Assembly (NCBI GenBank): GCA_011390465.1
Contig: JAABSH010000042.1
Coordinates: forward strand, 1-32,768
Length of the DNA stretch: 32,768 bases
Direction of reading: 5' to 3'
Source of the DNA: Desulfobacteraceae bacterium
GTDB lineage: Bacteria; Desulfobacterota; Desulfobacteria; Desulfobacterales; Desulfosalsimonadaceae
Position numbers and translations under genes: made by a program. Below, piece by piece: positions 9,228-17,854 of the stretch; the first letter of the stretch is position 1; every line of letters starts with the position of its first letter. Below the pieces are notes generated by a model. That model did no database searches and had not been told where the DNA came from. It was given only the letters and a program-made list of their open reading frames with translations.

Positions 9228-9671
9228 GTGACACACGGATATGATATTAAACGGATTCTGGATCTTTTGCCCCACCGGTATCCTTTTATCCTGGTGGACC
9301 GCGTGCTGGAACTCACGCCGGGGGAAAGTATCCGGGCCCTTAAAAACGTGACCATTAATGAGCCGTTTTTTCAGGGGCATTTTCCGGACCAGCCCATTAT
9401 GCCGGGGGTGCTGATCGTGGAAGGCATGGTTCAGGCCGGGGGGCTCCTGCTGGTGGAAAGTTTTTCCGCGGAAATCCGGTCCCGGATTTGTTTTTCCGGG
9501 GTGGACCAGGCCCGTTTCCGGGTGCCGGTCATCCCGGGGGATCAGCTGGTCTATACCGTGGAAATTGCCCGGCAGCGGTCCAGCGTGATAAAAATGAATG
9601 CCACCGCCCGGGTGGACGACCGGCGGGTGGCAGCGGCAAAACTCATGGCCCTGATCGGAAAAACCGAATGA
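9228..9671 (+). CDS. fabZ: 3-hydroxyacyl-[ACP] dehydratase FabZ
   Basis: A 147-residue hot-dog fold dehydratase of fatty acid elongation. The catalytic histidine is in LLPHRYPFILVDRV and the catalytic glutamate in PGVLIVEGMVQAGG, both intact. It competes with LpxA and LpxD for 3-hydroxyacyl-ACP, and its place between them is the usual proteobacterial order. The start is GTG 9228 with GCGAGGCG upstream. Its stop overlaps an ATGA with a possible but less likely lpxA start at 9668. Confidence 0.96.
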   Translation: MTHGYDIKRILDLLPHRYPFILVDRVLELTPGESIRALKNVTINEPFFQGHFPDQPIMPGVLIVEGMVQAGGLLLVESFSAEIRSRICFSGVDQARFRVPVIPGDQLVYTVEIARQRSSVIKMNATARVDDRRVAAAKLMALIGKTE

Positions 9672-9709
9672 GCGGCAAAAACGCTTTATCAGAGGAGAAA
9701 AAGAAAAAA

Positions 9710-10480
9710 ATGATACATCCCACCGCAATCGTTGATCCCGGCGCGGAGATTGATGCGGACGTTGAGATTGGTCCGTTTTCCATTATCAATGCCAATGTGT
9801 CCATTGGTGCGGGCACTTATATCGGACCCCATGTCACCATTGATCCCTATGTGGATATTGCCCCGGGCTGCCGGATTTTTCAATATGCCTCCATCGGCGC
9901 GGCCCCGCAGGCGGTCAAATTCAAAGGGGAAAAGACCTATCTCAAAATCGGGCGCAATACCGTTATCCGGGAATTCGCCACCTTAAATCGCGGTACTGCC
10001 TTTGGGGGCGGGGTCACTGAAGTGGGGGAGGAAAATTTTCTCATGGCCTATACCCATGTGGCCCATGACTGCAAAACCGGCAAAGGCGTGATTCTGGCCA
10101 ATAACGCCACCCTGGCCGGGCATATCACCATCGGCGACTACGTGATTATCGGCGGGCTGGTGGCGATTCATCAGTTTGTCCGCATCGGTGAATATGGTTA
10201 TGTGGGCGGAAAATCCGCCGTGGTCAAGGATATTCCGCCCTATGTCATGGCGGCCGGGGACCGGGCCACCCTGCACGGCTTGAACAAGGTGGGGCTGAAG
10301 CGGCACGGATTTTCCCCCAATACCCTGGCCCAGCTCAAAAAAGCCTACCGCATTATTTTCCGCATCGGCCTGACCGTCAATGAAGCAGTGGACCGGGTGC
10401 TGGCGGAGGTGGAGAATATCCCAGAAGTTCTGACCCTGGTGAATTTCATCAAATCCACTGAACGCGGCATTACCCGGTAA
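9710..10480 (+). CDS. lpxA: UDP-N-acetylglucosamine O-acyltransferase
   Basis: A 256-residue first enzyme of lipid A synthesis, transferring a 3-hydroxyacyl chain from ACP to UDP-GlcNAc. Hexapeptide repeats run from residue 2 to about 190, the catalytic histidine is in YTHVAHDCKTG, and the C-terminal helical part (GLNKVGLKRHGFS...) is typical. ATG 9710 is chosen because LpxA proteins begin MIHPTA and AGGAG lies 12 bases upstream; ATG 9668, overlapping the fabZ stop, would add a lysine-rich 14-residue extension. A GnnA-like gene two positions downstream raises the question whether this LpxA uses UDP-GlcNAc or the 3-amino analogue. Confidence 0.96.
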   Translation: MIHPTAIVDPGAEIDADVEIGPFSIINANVSIGAGTYIGPHVTIDPYVDIAPGCRIFQYASIGAAPQAVKFKGEKTYLKIGRNTVIREFATLNRGTAFGGGVTEVGEENFLMAYTHVAHDCKTGKGVILANNATLAGHITIGDYVIIGGLVAIHQFVRIGEYGYVGGKSAVVKDIPPYVMAAGDRATLHGLNKVGLKRHGFSPNTLAQLKKAYRIIFRIGLTVNEAVDRVLAEVENIPEVLTLVNFIKSTERGITR

Positions 10481-10506
10481 TTTGTGCGGCCATGGCGGAT
10501 GAGCTC

Positions 10507-11355
10507 ATGACAAAGCGGATTGGTTTGATTGCCGGAAGCGGCGTGTTCCCGGTGCTTTTTGCCAGAAAAGCCGCGGCAAAAGGCTTTGCGGTATTTGCCG
10601 CGGGGTATCACAATGAAACCGATCCCGCACTGGCGGATTCCGTCACTGCCATTGAAATTAATTATATCGGCCAGGTCAAGCGGCTTATCCGGTTTTTTAA
10701 AAAACACAACATCACGGAAGCGGTCATGATCGGGGCCATTCAAAAACCCGGGGCCATCATGGACATCCGGCCGGATATGAAAGCCATTTCAATGATTACG
10801 AATATGCGCAGCTGCACCCATGATGACCGGATTTTACGGGTTTTTGCCAGAACCCTGGAAGACGAGGGCATCCGCATCCGGCCGTCCACTTTTCTCTTGC
10901 CGGAGTTGCTGGCGCAAAAAGGATGCTGGACCAAACGGAAGCCGGCCAGATCAGAGCGGGGAGATATTGCTCTGGGATGGAAAATGGCCAAGGAAATCGG
11001 GCGCCTGGATATCGGCCAGTGCGTGGTGGTCTGCAACGGCAGTGTTATTGCGGTGGAAGCCATTGACGGCACGGACAGCACCATCCGCCGGGGGGGCGGT
11101 TTGTGCAGCGGCAATGCAGTGGTGGTGAAGGTGTGCAAGCCCATTCAGGATTTCCGGTTTGATGTGCCCGCGGTCGGGGCCCAGACCATCCGGACCATGT
11201 ATGATTCAGGGGCCACGGTGCTGGTGATTGAAGCGGGCCGCTCTCTGGTGTTTGACAAAGCGGAAATGATTGCCCTGGCCGACCAGTGGAAAATGACCAT
11301 CATGGCCATTAACAGCAACGGGACGGACAGCACAGAAGCGGCGGCCGGGGATTGA
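10507..11355 (+). CDS. lpxI: UDP-2,3-diacylglucosamine diphosphatase LpxI
   Basis: A 282-residue protein of the LpxI (DUF1009) family, which hydrolyses UDP-2,3-diacylglucosamine to lipid X in bacteria that lack LpxH. Diagnostic stretches are IGLIAGSGVFPVLFA at the N-terminus, the middle segment GDIALGWKMAKEIGRLDIGQ, and VCNGSVIAVEAIDGTD followed by the C-terminal domain with FDVPAVGAQTI. I prefer ATG 10507 (MTKRIGLIAG), with GGCGGA seven bases before it, over ATG 10492. Its position between lpxA and lpxB fits the pathway order. Confidence 0.93.
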   Translation: MTKRIGLIAGSGVFPVLFARKAAAKGFAVFAAGYHNETDPALADSVTAIEINYIGQVKRLIRFFKKHNITEAVMIGAIQKPGAIMDIRPDMKAISMITNMRSCTHDDRILRVFARTLEDEGIRIRPSTFLLPELLAQKGCWTKRKPARSERGDIALGWKMAKEIGRLDIGQCVVVCNGSVIAVEAIDGTDSTIRRGGGLCSGNAVVVKVCKPIQDFRFDVPAVGAQTIRTMYDSGATVLVIEAGRSLVFDKAEMIALADQWKMTIMAINSNGTDSTEAAAGD

Positions 11356-11396
11356 TGGAAGTGCTGAATGAATGACGGTGAAGGGATATAAGGCAG

Positions 11397-12350
11397 ATGA
11401 AAAAAGTGCGGGCAGCCGTGGTCGGCGTGGGCTATCTCGGGAAATTCCATGCTGAAAAATACGCTAAAATGGAAAACATTGATCTGGTGGGGGTGGCGGA
11501 TACGGATCCGGCTCAGGCAGCAGCAATTGGCGCCAAATTTAACACCCGGGCGTTTACCGATTATACGGACCTGTTCGGCCGGGTGGATGCGGTCAGCATT
11601 GCCGTGCCCACGCCGCTGCATTATGAGATTGGCAAATCTTTTCTGGAAAACCGCATTGATGTGCTGATTGAAAAACCCATTACCACCACCGTGGCAGAGG
11701 CCGATGAACTCATTGAGATTGCCCGGCGCCACCGTCTGGTGCTGCAGGTGGGCCAGCTGGAGCGGTTTAATCCGGCAGTGGCGGCAGTGAAACATATTGT
11801 GGATCATCCGATTTTTATCGAATCCAACCGGCTGGGCATTTACAAGGAGCGGGGCACGGATGTGAGCGTGGTGCTGGATCTCATGATTCATGATATTGAT
11901 ATTATTCTTAATTTTGTAAAATCAAAAATCCGGTACAGCCATGCCATGGGGGCGTCCGTGGTGTCTGACAATATTGATATTGCCAACGCGCACCTTGAGT
12001 TTGAAAACGGGGCCGTGGCCAATGTCACTGCCAGCCGGATTTCCAGCAAAAATGAGCGGAAAATCCGGCTGTTTCAGAAAAACGGGTATATTTCCGTGGA
12101 TTTTGCCAACCGCGCCATTATTCATGTGCAGCCCGGGGACAATGACAATAATTGCCCCATTCCGGGAATGCATCTGGAAGAAAAATGTTTTACCGACGGC
12201 GATGCCCTGGAAGACGAAATCCGGTCTTTTATAAATGCCGCAGAACACCGGAACCCCCCGGAGGTGTCCGGTGAGATGGGCCGGGATGCACTGGAAATCG
12301 CCCTTAATATCACCCGGCAGATTCGGGAATCCAGCAAGGTTTATGCTTAG
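11397..12350 (+). CDS. Gfo/Idh/MocA family oxidoreductase, GnnA-like
   Basis: A 317-residue NAD(P)-dependent oxidoreductase. The Rossmann motif GVGYLGKFHAEKY opens the protein, EKPITTT is the Gfo/Idh signature with its lysine, and GQLERFNPAV begins the C-terminal alpha/beta domain. In Acidithiobacillus and Leptospira a member of this family, GnnA, oxidises the 3-hydroxyl of UDP-GlcNAc so that the aminotransferase GnnB can make UDP-GlcNAc3N for amide-linked lipid A, and the gnn genes sit with lpx genes. Here it lies between lpxI and lpxB, 41 and 14 bases from its neighbours. No GnnB-like aminotransferase is in the window, so the substrate remains inferred. Confidence 0.85.
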   Translation: MKKVRAAVVGVGYLGKFHAEKYAKMENIDLVGVADTDPAQAAAIGAKFNTRAFTDYTDLFGRVDAVSIAVPTPLHYEIGKSFLENRIDVLIEKPITTTVAEADELIEIARRHRLVLQVGQLERFNPAVAAVKHIVDHPIFIESNRLGIYKERGTDVSVVLDLMIHDIDIILNFVKSKIRYSHAMGASVVSDNIDIANAHLEFENGAVANVTASRISSKNERKIRLFQKNGYISVDFANRAIIHVQPGDNDNNCPIPGMHLEEKCFTDGDALEDEIRSFINAAEHRNPPEVSGEMGRDALEIALNITRQIRESSKVYA

Positions 12351-12364
12351 GCGGGAACACGACA

Positions 12365-13522
12365 ATGCCTTCTGATGCAAAAACAGTGATGATTATTGCC
12401 GGCGAAACCTCCGGGGATGTCCATGGTGCCCATCTGGTAGCGGCCATGCGGCAAAAAGATCCCTCTCTTGCGTTTTCCGGCATCGGTGGACCGGCCCTCC
12501 GCGCCGCGGGGGTGGAAATTCTCATGGATTCCCATGATCTTTCCGTGGTGGGTATTACCGAGGTGGCGGCAAAAATCCCCAATGTCCTGGCCGGTATTTC
12601 CATTATTAAAAAAAAGCTGCGCCAGCGCCGCCCCTGCCTGATGATCCTGATCGATTTTCCGGATTTCAACCTGCACATTGCCTCTATTGCAAAAAAAATG
12701 GGGGTGCCGGTACTGTATTATGTCAGCCCCCAGATCTGGGCCTGGCGTTCGGGCCGGATTCATAAGATAAAGCGGTGTGTGGATCACATGGCCGTTATTC
12801 TGCCCTTTGAAGCCGACTATTACCGGCGGCACAATATTCCCGCCACCTTTGTGGGCCATCCGCTGATGGACGGCTGCCGGCCGCTTCCGCAAACCCAGCC
12901 GGCGGCCCAGCCAAATGCCATGGAAAATACGGCTCCGGTGGTGGGGCTGCTGCCCGGGTCCCGGAGGAGTGAAATCAGCCGGAACCTTCCCTATATGCTG
13001 GCCTCGGCCAGCCTCCTCAACCGGAAGTATCCGGATATCCGGTTTCTCCTGTCCGTGGCCCCTTCCATCAGCAGCGAGTGGATTGACAGCTATGCAGGAC
13101 CGTATAAAAAGACCTGCCGCATTGAAATAAACGCCGGCGACATCATGGATGTTTTTGCAAGGGCCACGGTGATTCTGGCGGCTTCCGGCACTGTCACTTT
13201 AGAAACCGCCATGTACGGGGTTCCCATGGTGATCATGTACCGGGTGTCGCCGGTCAGTTATTTTCTGGGCAGCCGGCTGGTGAATGTAGCGCATATCGGT
13301 CTGGTGAATATTATTGCCGGAGCGGAAGTGGTGCCGGAACTGATCCAGAAATCGGCGTCTCCGGGAAACATTGCCCGCACCATCAGCGGTATGCTGGATG
13401 ATCCGGCGGCCCGGGAGCGCATCCGGGAAAAACTGGCCCATGTGAAAACCCTGATGGGCGGGGCGGGTGCGTCCGGAAAAACAGCGGATATCGCCCTGTC
13501 TCTGATAAACACAACCGCCTGA
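12365..13522 (+). CDS. lpxB: Lipid A disaccharide synthase
   Basis: A 385-residue GT19 glycosyltransferase that joins lipid X with UDP-diacylglucosamine at the inner-membrane surface. Visible family motifs are AGETSGDVHGAHLV at the N-terminus, YYVSPQIWAWRSGR in the middle, LPGSRRSEI opening the second Rossmann domain, and ASGTVTLETAMYGVPMVIMYR at the nucleotide site. Length matches the family. The start lies 14 bases after the oxidoreductase stop. Confidence 0.96.
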   Translation: MPSDAKTVMIIAGETSGDVHGAHLVAAMRQKDPSLAFSGIGGPALRAAGVEILMDSHDLSVVGITEVAAKIPNVLAGISIIKKKLRQRRPCLMILIDFPDFNLHIASIAKKMGVPVLYYVSPQIWAWRSGRIHKIKRCVDHMAVILPFEADYYRRHNIPATFVGHPLMDGCRPLPQTQPAAQPNAMENTAPVVGLLPGSRRSEISRNLPYMLASASLLNRKYPDIRFLLSVAPSISSEWIDSYAGPYKKTCRIEINAGDIMDVFARATVILAASGTVTLETAMYGVPMVIMYRVSPVSYFLGSRLVNVAHIGLVNIIAGAEVVPELIQKSASPGNIARTISGMLDDPAARERIREKLAHVKTLMGGAGASGKTADIALSLINTTA

Positions 13523-13594
13523 GATATTTCAATAAAAATTTCATTGTCAGTTGTGCCGGGGCACATGCTCCCGAACAGCTGAAAGACCGGTATC

Positions 13595-15385
13595 ATGGGG
13601 GACAGAATTCAATTAAAACCGCGCCATAAGGAATTGATCGGGTATATCAGCGGCAGCTGGTTCAAGCTGTTTCTGGCCATGATCTGCATGCTGGTGGTGG
13701 CCGCCACCACATCTGCCACCGCGTTTATTGTCAAGCCCGTGATTGATGATGTTTTTATCAATAAAGACGTGTTTTTGCTCAAGCTGTTGCCGGTGGTGGT
13801 GATGGTGTTGTATTTTTTGCGGGGCCTTGCCATGTACGGGCAGGAATTTCTCATGCAGTACGTGGGCATCAGCATCATTCAGCGGTTCCGGGATGCCCTG
13901 TATGAAAAGATTATTGACCTTCCTATCGCCTTTTTTCACAAAGAGCGCACCGGCGTGCTCATGAGCCGGATCACCAATGATGTGACGATTATTAAAAACA
14001 TGGTGTCCAATGCCGTGACCGGAGCCCTGCGGGATACTTTTACCGTGATCGGGCTTACCGGTGTTATTTTTTACCGGGACTGGAAACTGGCCATTCTGTC
14101 GTTTATTGTAATGCCGGTTGCCTATTTTCCCGTGGTGGAGCTTGGCCGCCGGGTGCGGCGGTTTTCCACCAGCACCCAGGAAAACATGGCGGAAATGAAT
14201 GCGTTTCTGCATGAGACCTTTTCCGGAAATAAGATCGTCAAGGCATTTGGCATGGAAAATGAGGAAAAAAAGGCCTTTTTCAAAAAAAATCATGCGGTCT
14301 TCCGGTATGAAATAAAATCCGTGCGGGCAAAAGCCCTGACTTCGCCGGTAATGGAAGCCATCGGCGGGATAGGGATTTCCCTGGTGCTGTGGTACGGCGG
14401 TTTTTCGGTGATCCGGGGGAATCAGACGCCGGGGGATTTTCTTTCTTTTATGACAGCATTGATGCTGCTTTATGCCCCCATCAAAAAACTGACAAAACTG
14501 AATAATGTGCTCCAGCAGGGCCTGGCGGCATCCGACCGGGTGTTTGATATTCTGGAGGAAGCATCCGATATTCTGGACCCGGCATATCCCGTGCCCATAA
14601 CATCCGGGGCGCACCGGATTCGGTTCAGGGACGTGTCTTTTTCCTATGATGGTCAGGAAATGGTGCTCAAACAGATTAACCTCGATGTTCACCCGGGGGA
14701 GATTGTTGCCCTGGTAGGGATGAGCGGGGGCGGTAAAACCTCTCTGGTGAACCTGATCCCCCGGTTCTTTGATGTCACCGGCGGTGCCGTGGAGATCGAC
14801 GGCACGGATATCCGGGAATTTGCAGTGGCGGATCTCCGGAAACAGGTGGCCATTGTCACCCAGGAGCCCATTTTGTTCAACAATTCCATCCGGGACAACA
14901 TTTCCTATGGCAAACCGGATGCCAGTGACGCGGAAATCATTGAAGCTGCCAGGGCCGCCTATATCTATAATTTTGTAAAAACCCTGCCCAAAGGCCTGGA
15001 TACGGTGATCGGCGAGCTGGGCAGCCGGTTGTCCGGCGGGGAAAAGCAGCGGATGTGCATTGCCCGTGCCCTTTTAAAAAACGCGCCGATTCTGATTCTG
15101 GATGAAGCCACCGCATCCCTGGACACGGAATCGGAACGGCTGGTGCAGAAAGCCCTGGAAAACCTGATGAAAGGGCGGACCTCTTTTGTGATTGCCCACC
15201 GGCTGTCCACCATTGCCTATGCCAGCCGCATTGTGGTGATTGTGGGCGGCCGGATTGTGGAAGAAGGGCGTCATGAAGAATTGATGGCCCGGCAGGGCGA
15301 GTATTACACCCTTTATCAGATGCAGTTTGAAACTGACGCCGACCGTTTGGCGGTTGCCGCCGGCCCGTCACTTCACGACAGTTAA
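13595..15385 (+). CDS. msbA: Lipid A flippase MsbA (ABC exporter)
   Basis: A 596-residue half-transporter with six membrane helices (about residues 25-325) and a C-terminal ATPase. Walker A is GMSGGGKT (about 374-381), the signature is LSGGEKQR, Walker B is ILILDEA and the switch histidine is in IAHRLSTI. The intracellular-loop segment FFHKERTGVLMSRITND is typical of MsbA-type exporters. Homodimers flip lipid A-core across the inner membrane. Location between lpxB and lptF/lptG/lpxK supports lipid A as substrate rather than a drug. The 72 bases before it contain no terminator that I can see. Confidence 0.93.
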   Translation: MGDRIQLKPRHKELIGYISGSWFKLFLAMICMLVVAATTSATAFIVKPVIDDVFINKDVFLLKLLPVVVMVLYFLRGLAMYGQEFLMQYVGISIIQRFRDALYEKIIDLPIAFFHKERTGVLMSRITNDVTIIKNMVSNAVTGALRDTFTVIGLTGVIFYRDWKLAILSFIVMPVAYFPVVELGRRVRRFSTSTQENMAEMNAFLHETFSGNKIVKAFGMENEEKKAFFKKNHAVFRYEIKSVRAKALTSPVMEAIGGIGISLVLWYGGFSVIRGNQTPGDFLSFMTALMLLYAPIKKLTKLNNVLQQGLAASDRVFDILEEASDILDPAYPVPITSGAHRIRFRDVSFSYDGQEMVLKQINLDVHPGEIVALVGMSGGGKTSLVNLIPRFFDVTGGAVEIDGTDIREFAVADLRKQVAIVTQEPILFNNSIRDNISYGKPDASDAEIIEAARAAYIYNFVKTLPKGLDTVIGELGSRLSGGEKQRMCIARALLKNAPILILDEATASLDTESERLVQKALENLMKGRTSFVIAHRLSTIAYASRIVVIVGGRIVEEGRHEELMARQGEYYTLYQMQFETDADRLAVAAGPSLHDS

Positions 15386-15445
15386 TGGGTAAGGGCATGT
15401 GGTGAGCCGTCAGATGCCCGGAAAAACAGCAGATTTACAGGATTT

Positions 15446-16660
15446 ATGAAACTGAATGCAGTGGTCAGCCGTTATCTGTTCAAAGAACTGATTCCGCCCT
15501 ATGTCCTGAATCTGCTGTTTTTTATTTTTGTTTTCCTGATGCGCCAGATCCTTGAAGTCACCCATGTGATTGTAAACTATCAGGTCAGCATTGCGGCGTT
15601 TTTTCTGATGCTGGCGTATTCCATGCCGTATTTCCTGGCTTATATCATTCCCATGTCCGTGATGATGGGGGTGCTGCTGACGTTTTTACGGCTTTCCACG
15701 GACAATGAAATCGTGGCCCTTAAAGCCAGCGGCATCAGTCTGTATCACCTGCTGCCGCCGGTGCTCCTGTTTTGCGCCGTTAATGTGCTGATTACCGGAT
15801 TCATGTCGGTTTACGGGGTTCCCTGGGGCCAGCAGAGCTATAAACAGATTGCCATGAACGTGGTGCAGTCCAATTTCAATGTGGGCTTAAAGGAGCGCCA
15901 GTTCAATGACAGCTTTGACGGGGTCATGTTTTATGTCAATAAAATTGATTTTAAAAGCAATCAGTTAAAGGATGTCTACATTGAAGACCAGCGCAACAAA
16001 GGATTTTCCACCACCATAGTTTCCCCTGAAGGCCGGATTTTCAATCAGCCGGACAAGCTTTCCGTAACCCTGAGCCTGTATGACGGTAGGATCAATCAGG
16101 TGAATCTTAAAAACCGGTCCGTGCATGCCACCCGGTTTGACACCTATGATCTGCAGCTGGACTTAAAGGATGCAGTGAAAAATATCCAGGAATCACGCAA
16201 GGATGAAAAGGAGATGTCTCTTGGGGAGCTTTCCGCGTTTTTGAAAACCAATCCCCGGTCGGCCCGGAAATATTATGCCGTGTGGGTGGAATTTCATCAA
16301 AAATTTTCCATCCCCTTTGCCTGCCTGGCCCTGGGGCTGCTGGCCGTACCCCTGGGGATCCAGTCTTCTTCTGCCCGGAAATCCGCGGGCCTGAGTATCG
16401 GCCTGATCGCGTTTCTTCTTTATTATCTATTGCTTTCCGCGGGGCTGGTGTTTTCCGAAGCCGGCAGTTTTTCGCCCGTGGCCGGCATGTGGCTGCCCAA
16501 TATCCTCATGGGCGGGCTGGGGATTTTTCTAATGTATAAAGCTGCCAACGATCAGCCGGTGGCGGTAATGAACCGCCTGAGCCATGCGTTTTCAGCGGTT
16601 TACGGGCGGCTGTTCCACAGCCGCCGCAAACAGCCGCCGGCGGAAAGTGAGCGGGATTGA
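15446..16660 (+). CDS. lptF: LPS export permease LptF
   Basis: A 404-residue YjgP/YjgQ family permease. Three N-terminal helices (LFFIFVFLMRQ..., the segment around FLAYIIPMSVMMGVLLTF, and LPPVLLFCAVNVL) precede a periplasmic beta-jellyroll domain (about residues 130-270) and three C-terminal helices. The DNEIVALKASG motif after helix 2 is diagnostic. With LptG and the ATPase LptB it extracts LPS from the inner membrane into the LptA bridge. AGGA lies just before ATG 15446. LptF versus LptG is assigned by order and by similarity to the usual first gene. Confidence 0.92.
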   Translation: MKLNAVVSRYLFKELIPPYVLNLLFFIFVFLMRQILEVTHVIVNYQVSIAAFFLMLAYSMPYFLAYIIPMSVMMGVLLTFLRLSTDNEIVALKASGISLYHLLPPVLLFCAVNVLITGFMSVYGVPWGQQSYKQIAMNVVQSNFNVGLKERQFNDSFDGVMFYVNKIDFKSNQLKDVYIEDQRNKGFSTTIVSPEGRIFNQPDKLSVTLSLYDGRINQVNLKNRSVHATRFDTYDLQLDLKDAVKNIQESRKDEKEMSLGELSAFLKTNPRSARKYYAVWVEFHQKFSIPFACLALGLLAVPLGIQSSSARKSAGLSIGLIAFLLYYLLLSAGLVFSEAGSFSPVAGMWLPNILMGGLGIFLMYKAANDQPVAVMNRLSHAFSAVYGRLFHSRRKQPPAESERD

Positions 16661-16740
16661 AAACAGACCGTCCGCAGGCCATGGATTTTTATCCTGTTTG
16701 AGACCCTCAAAAAAACAGACGCAGAAAAAAACACATACCC

Positions 16741-17832
16741 ATGACAATTCTTCACAAATATATTTCCCGGCTTTTTTTCAAGTATTTCTGCCTTGTGCTG
16801 GGGATGGTCGTTGTCATTTATCTGTCCATTGATTTTTTCGGGCGCATTGACCGGTTTCTTGAAGCGGAACTGAAGGCCTCCCTGATCACGGCGTTTTTTC
16901 TGTTTAAAATTCCGCTGATCCTATCCCAGATCATGCCGGTGGCTGTTTTGCTGGGCGTATTGTCCGCTTTCGGCCTGATGGCGAAAAACAATGAAATCAT
17001 TGCCCTTAAAAGCGGCGGGGTCAGTGTGCATTATCTTCTGATCCCCATAGGCATCATCGGCCTGGGCATGAGCCTGTTTTTGTTTGTGTTTTCCGAAACC
17101 GTGGTGCCCCTCAGCGTGGTCAAGGCAAACCATATTGATGACATGCGCTACGGATCGCGGATCACAACTTCCCGGGAGAAAAATATCTGGATCCGGGGGG
17201 ACCGCTCCATTACCCATATTGCCTATTATAATCCCGCGGACCAGATGGTTTCCGGGATCAGTATCACGAATTTTAACGATGACTTTGCCCTGACCCGCCG
17301 CATCAATGCGGAAACCGGAAAATTTGATGCCGGAAAAACCGGTGACGGCCACTGGACACTTTTTAACTGCCTGGTGCAGGAAAATCTGAACAAGGCCGCC
17401 TCAGATCACGATGTCGTGTTTTATGATGAAAAAATCTGCGCCCTGGACATTCAGCCGGCGGATCTTGTCCGGGTGGCAAAAGAATCCGGTGAAATGCCGT
17501 TTATGGAGCTTTACCGGTATATCCGGAAGGTGGAAAACCAGGGGTATGACGCCACCAAATACCGGGTGGATTTTTATGCCAAAACCGCGTTTCCCTTTGT
17601 CTGCCTGATTATTGCCCTGTTCGGCGCCGGTCTGGCCCTGCGGGGTTCCACCCGGGAAGGCATGGCCATCAGCTTTGCCTATGGTATCTTAACGGCTTTT
17701 GTGTACTGGTCCTTTTACAGTTTCTGTCTGTCCCTGGGATATGGAAATGTGCTTCCCCCGCTGGTGGCGGCCTGGATCAGCAATCTGCTTTTTTTTATCG
17801 CCGCCGGGCTTGCCGTGTATAATCTGGAATAA
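16741..17832 (+). CDS. lptG: LPS export permease LptG
   Basis: A 363-residue paralogue of the preceding gene with the same plan: membrane helices near residues 15-110, NNEIIALKSGGVSVHYLL after helix 2, a periplasmic domain containing NIWIRGDRSITHI, and three C-terminal helices from about residue 275. LptFG heterodimers with LptB drive LPS export. No Shine-Dalgarno site is visible before ATG 16741, so an alternative start is possible, but the first residues (TILHKYISRLFFKYF) match the expected N-terminus. lptB, lptC and lptA are not in the window. Confidence 0.92.
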   Translation: MTILHKYISRLFFKYFCLVLGMVVVIYLSIDFFGRIDRFLEAELKASLITAFFLFKIPLILSQIMPVAVLLGVLSAFGLMAKNNEIIALKSGGVSVHYLLIPIGIIGLGMSLFLFVFSETVVPLSVVKANHIDDMRYGSRITTSREKNIWIRGDRSITHIAYYNPADQMVSGISITNFNDDFALTRRINAETGKFDAGKTGDGHWTLFNCLVQENLNKAASDHDVVFYDEKICALDIQPADLVRVAKESGEMPFMELYRYIRKVENQGYDATKYRVDFYAKTAFPFVCLIIALFGAGLALRGSTREGMAISFAYGILTAFVYWSFYSFCLSLGYGNVLPPLVAAWISNLLFFIAAGLAVYNLE

Positions 17833-17854
17833 CAGCGGGTTTAAAACAGAAAAA

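Noticed and set aside
13613..14692. A 359-codon open frame on the - strand opposite msbA.
   Set aside because: The + strand frame is a clear ABC exporter; the antisense frame is rich in His, Gln and Gly, as expected of a shadow.
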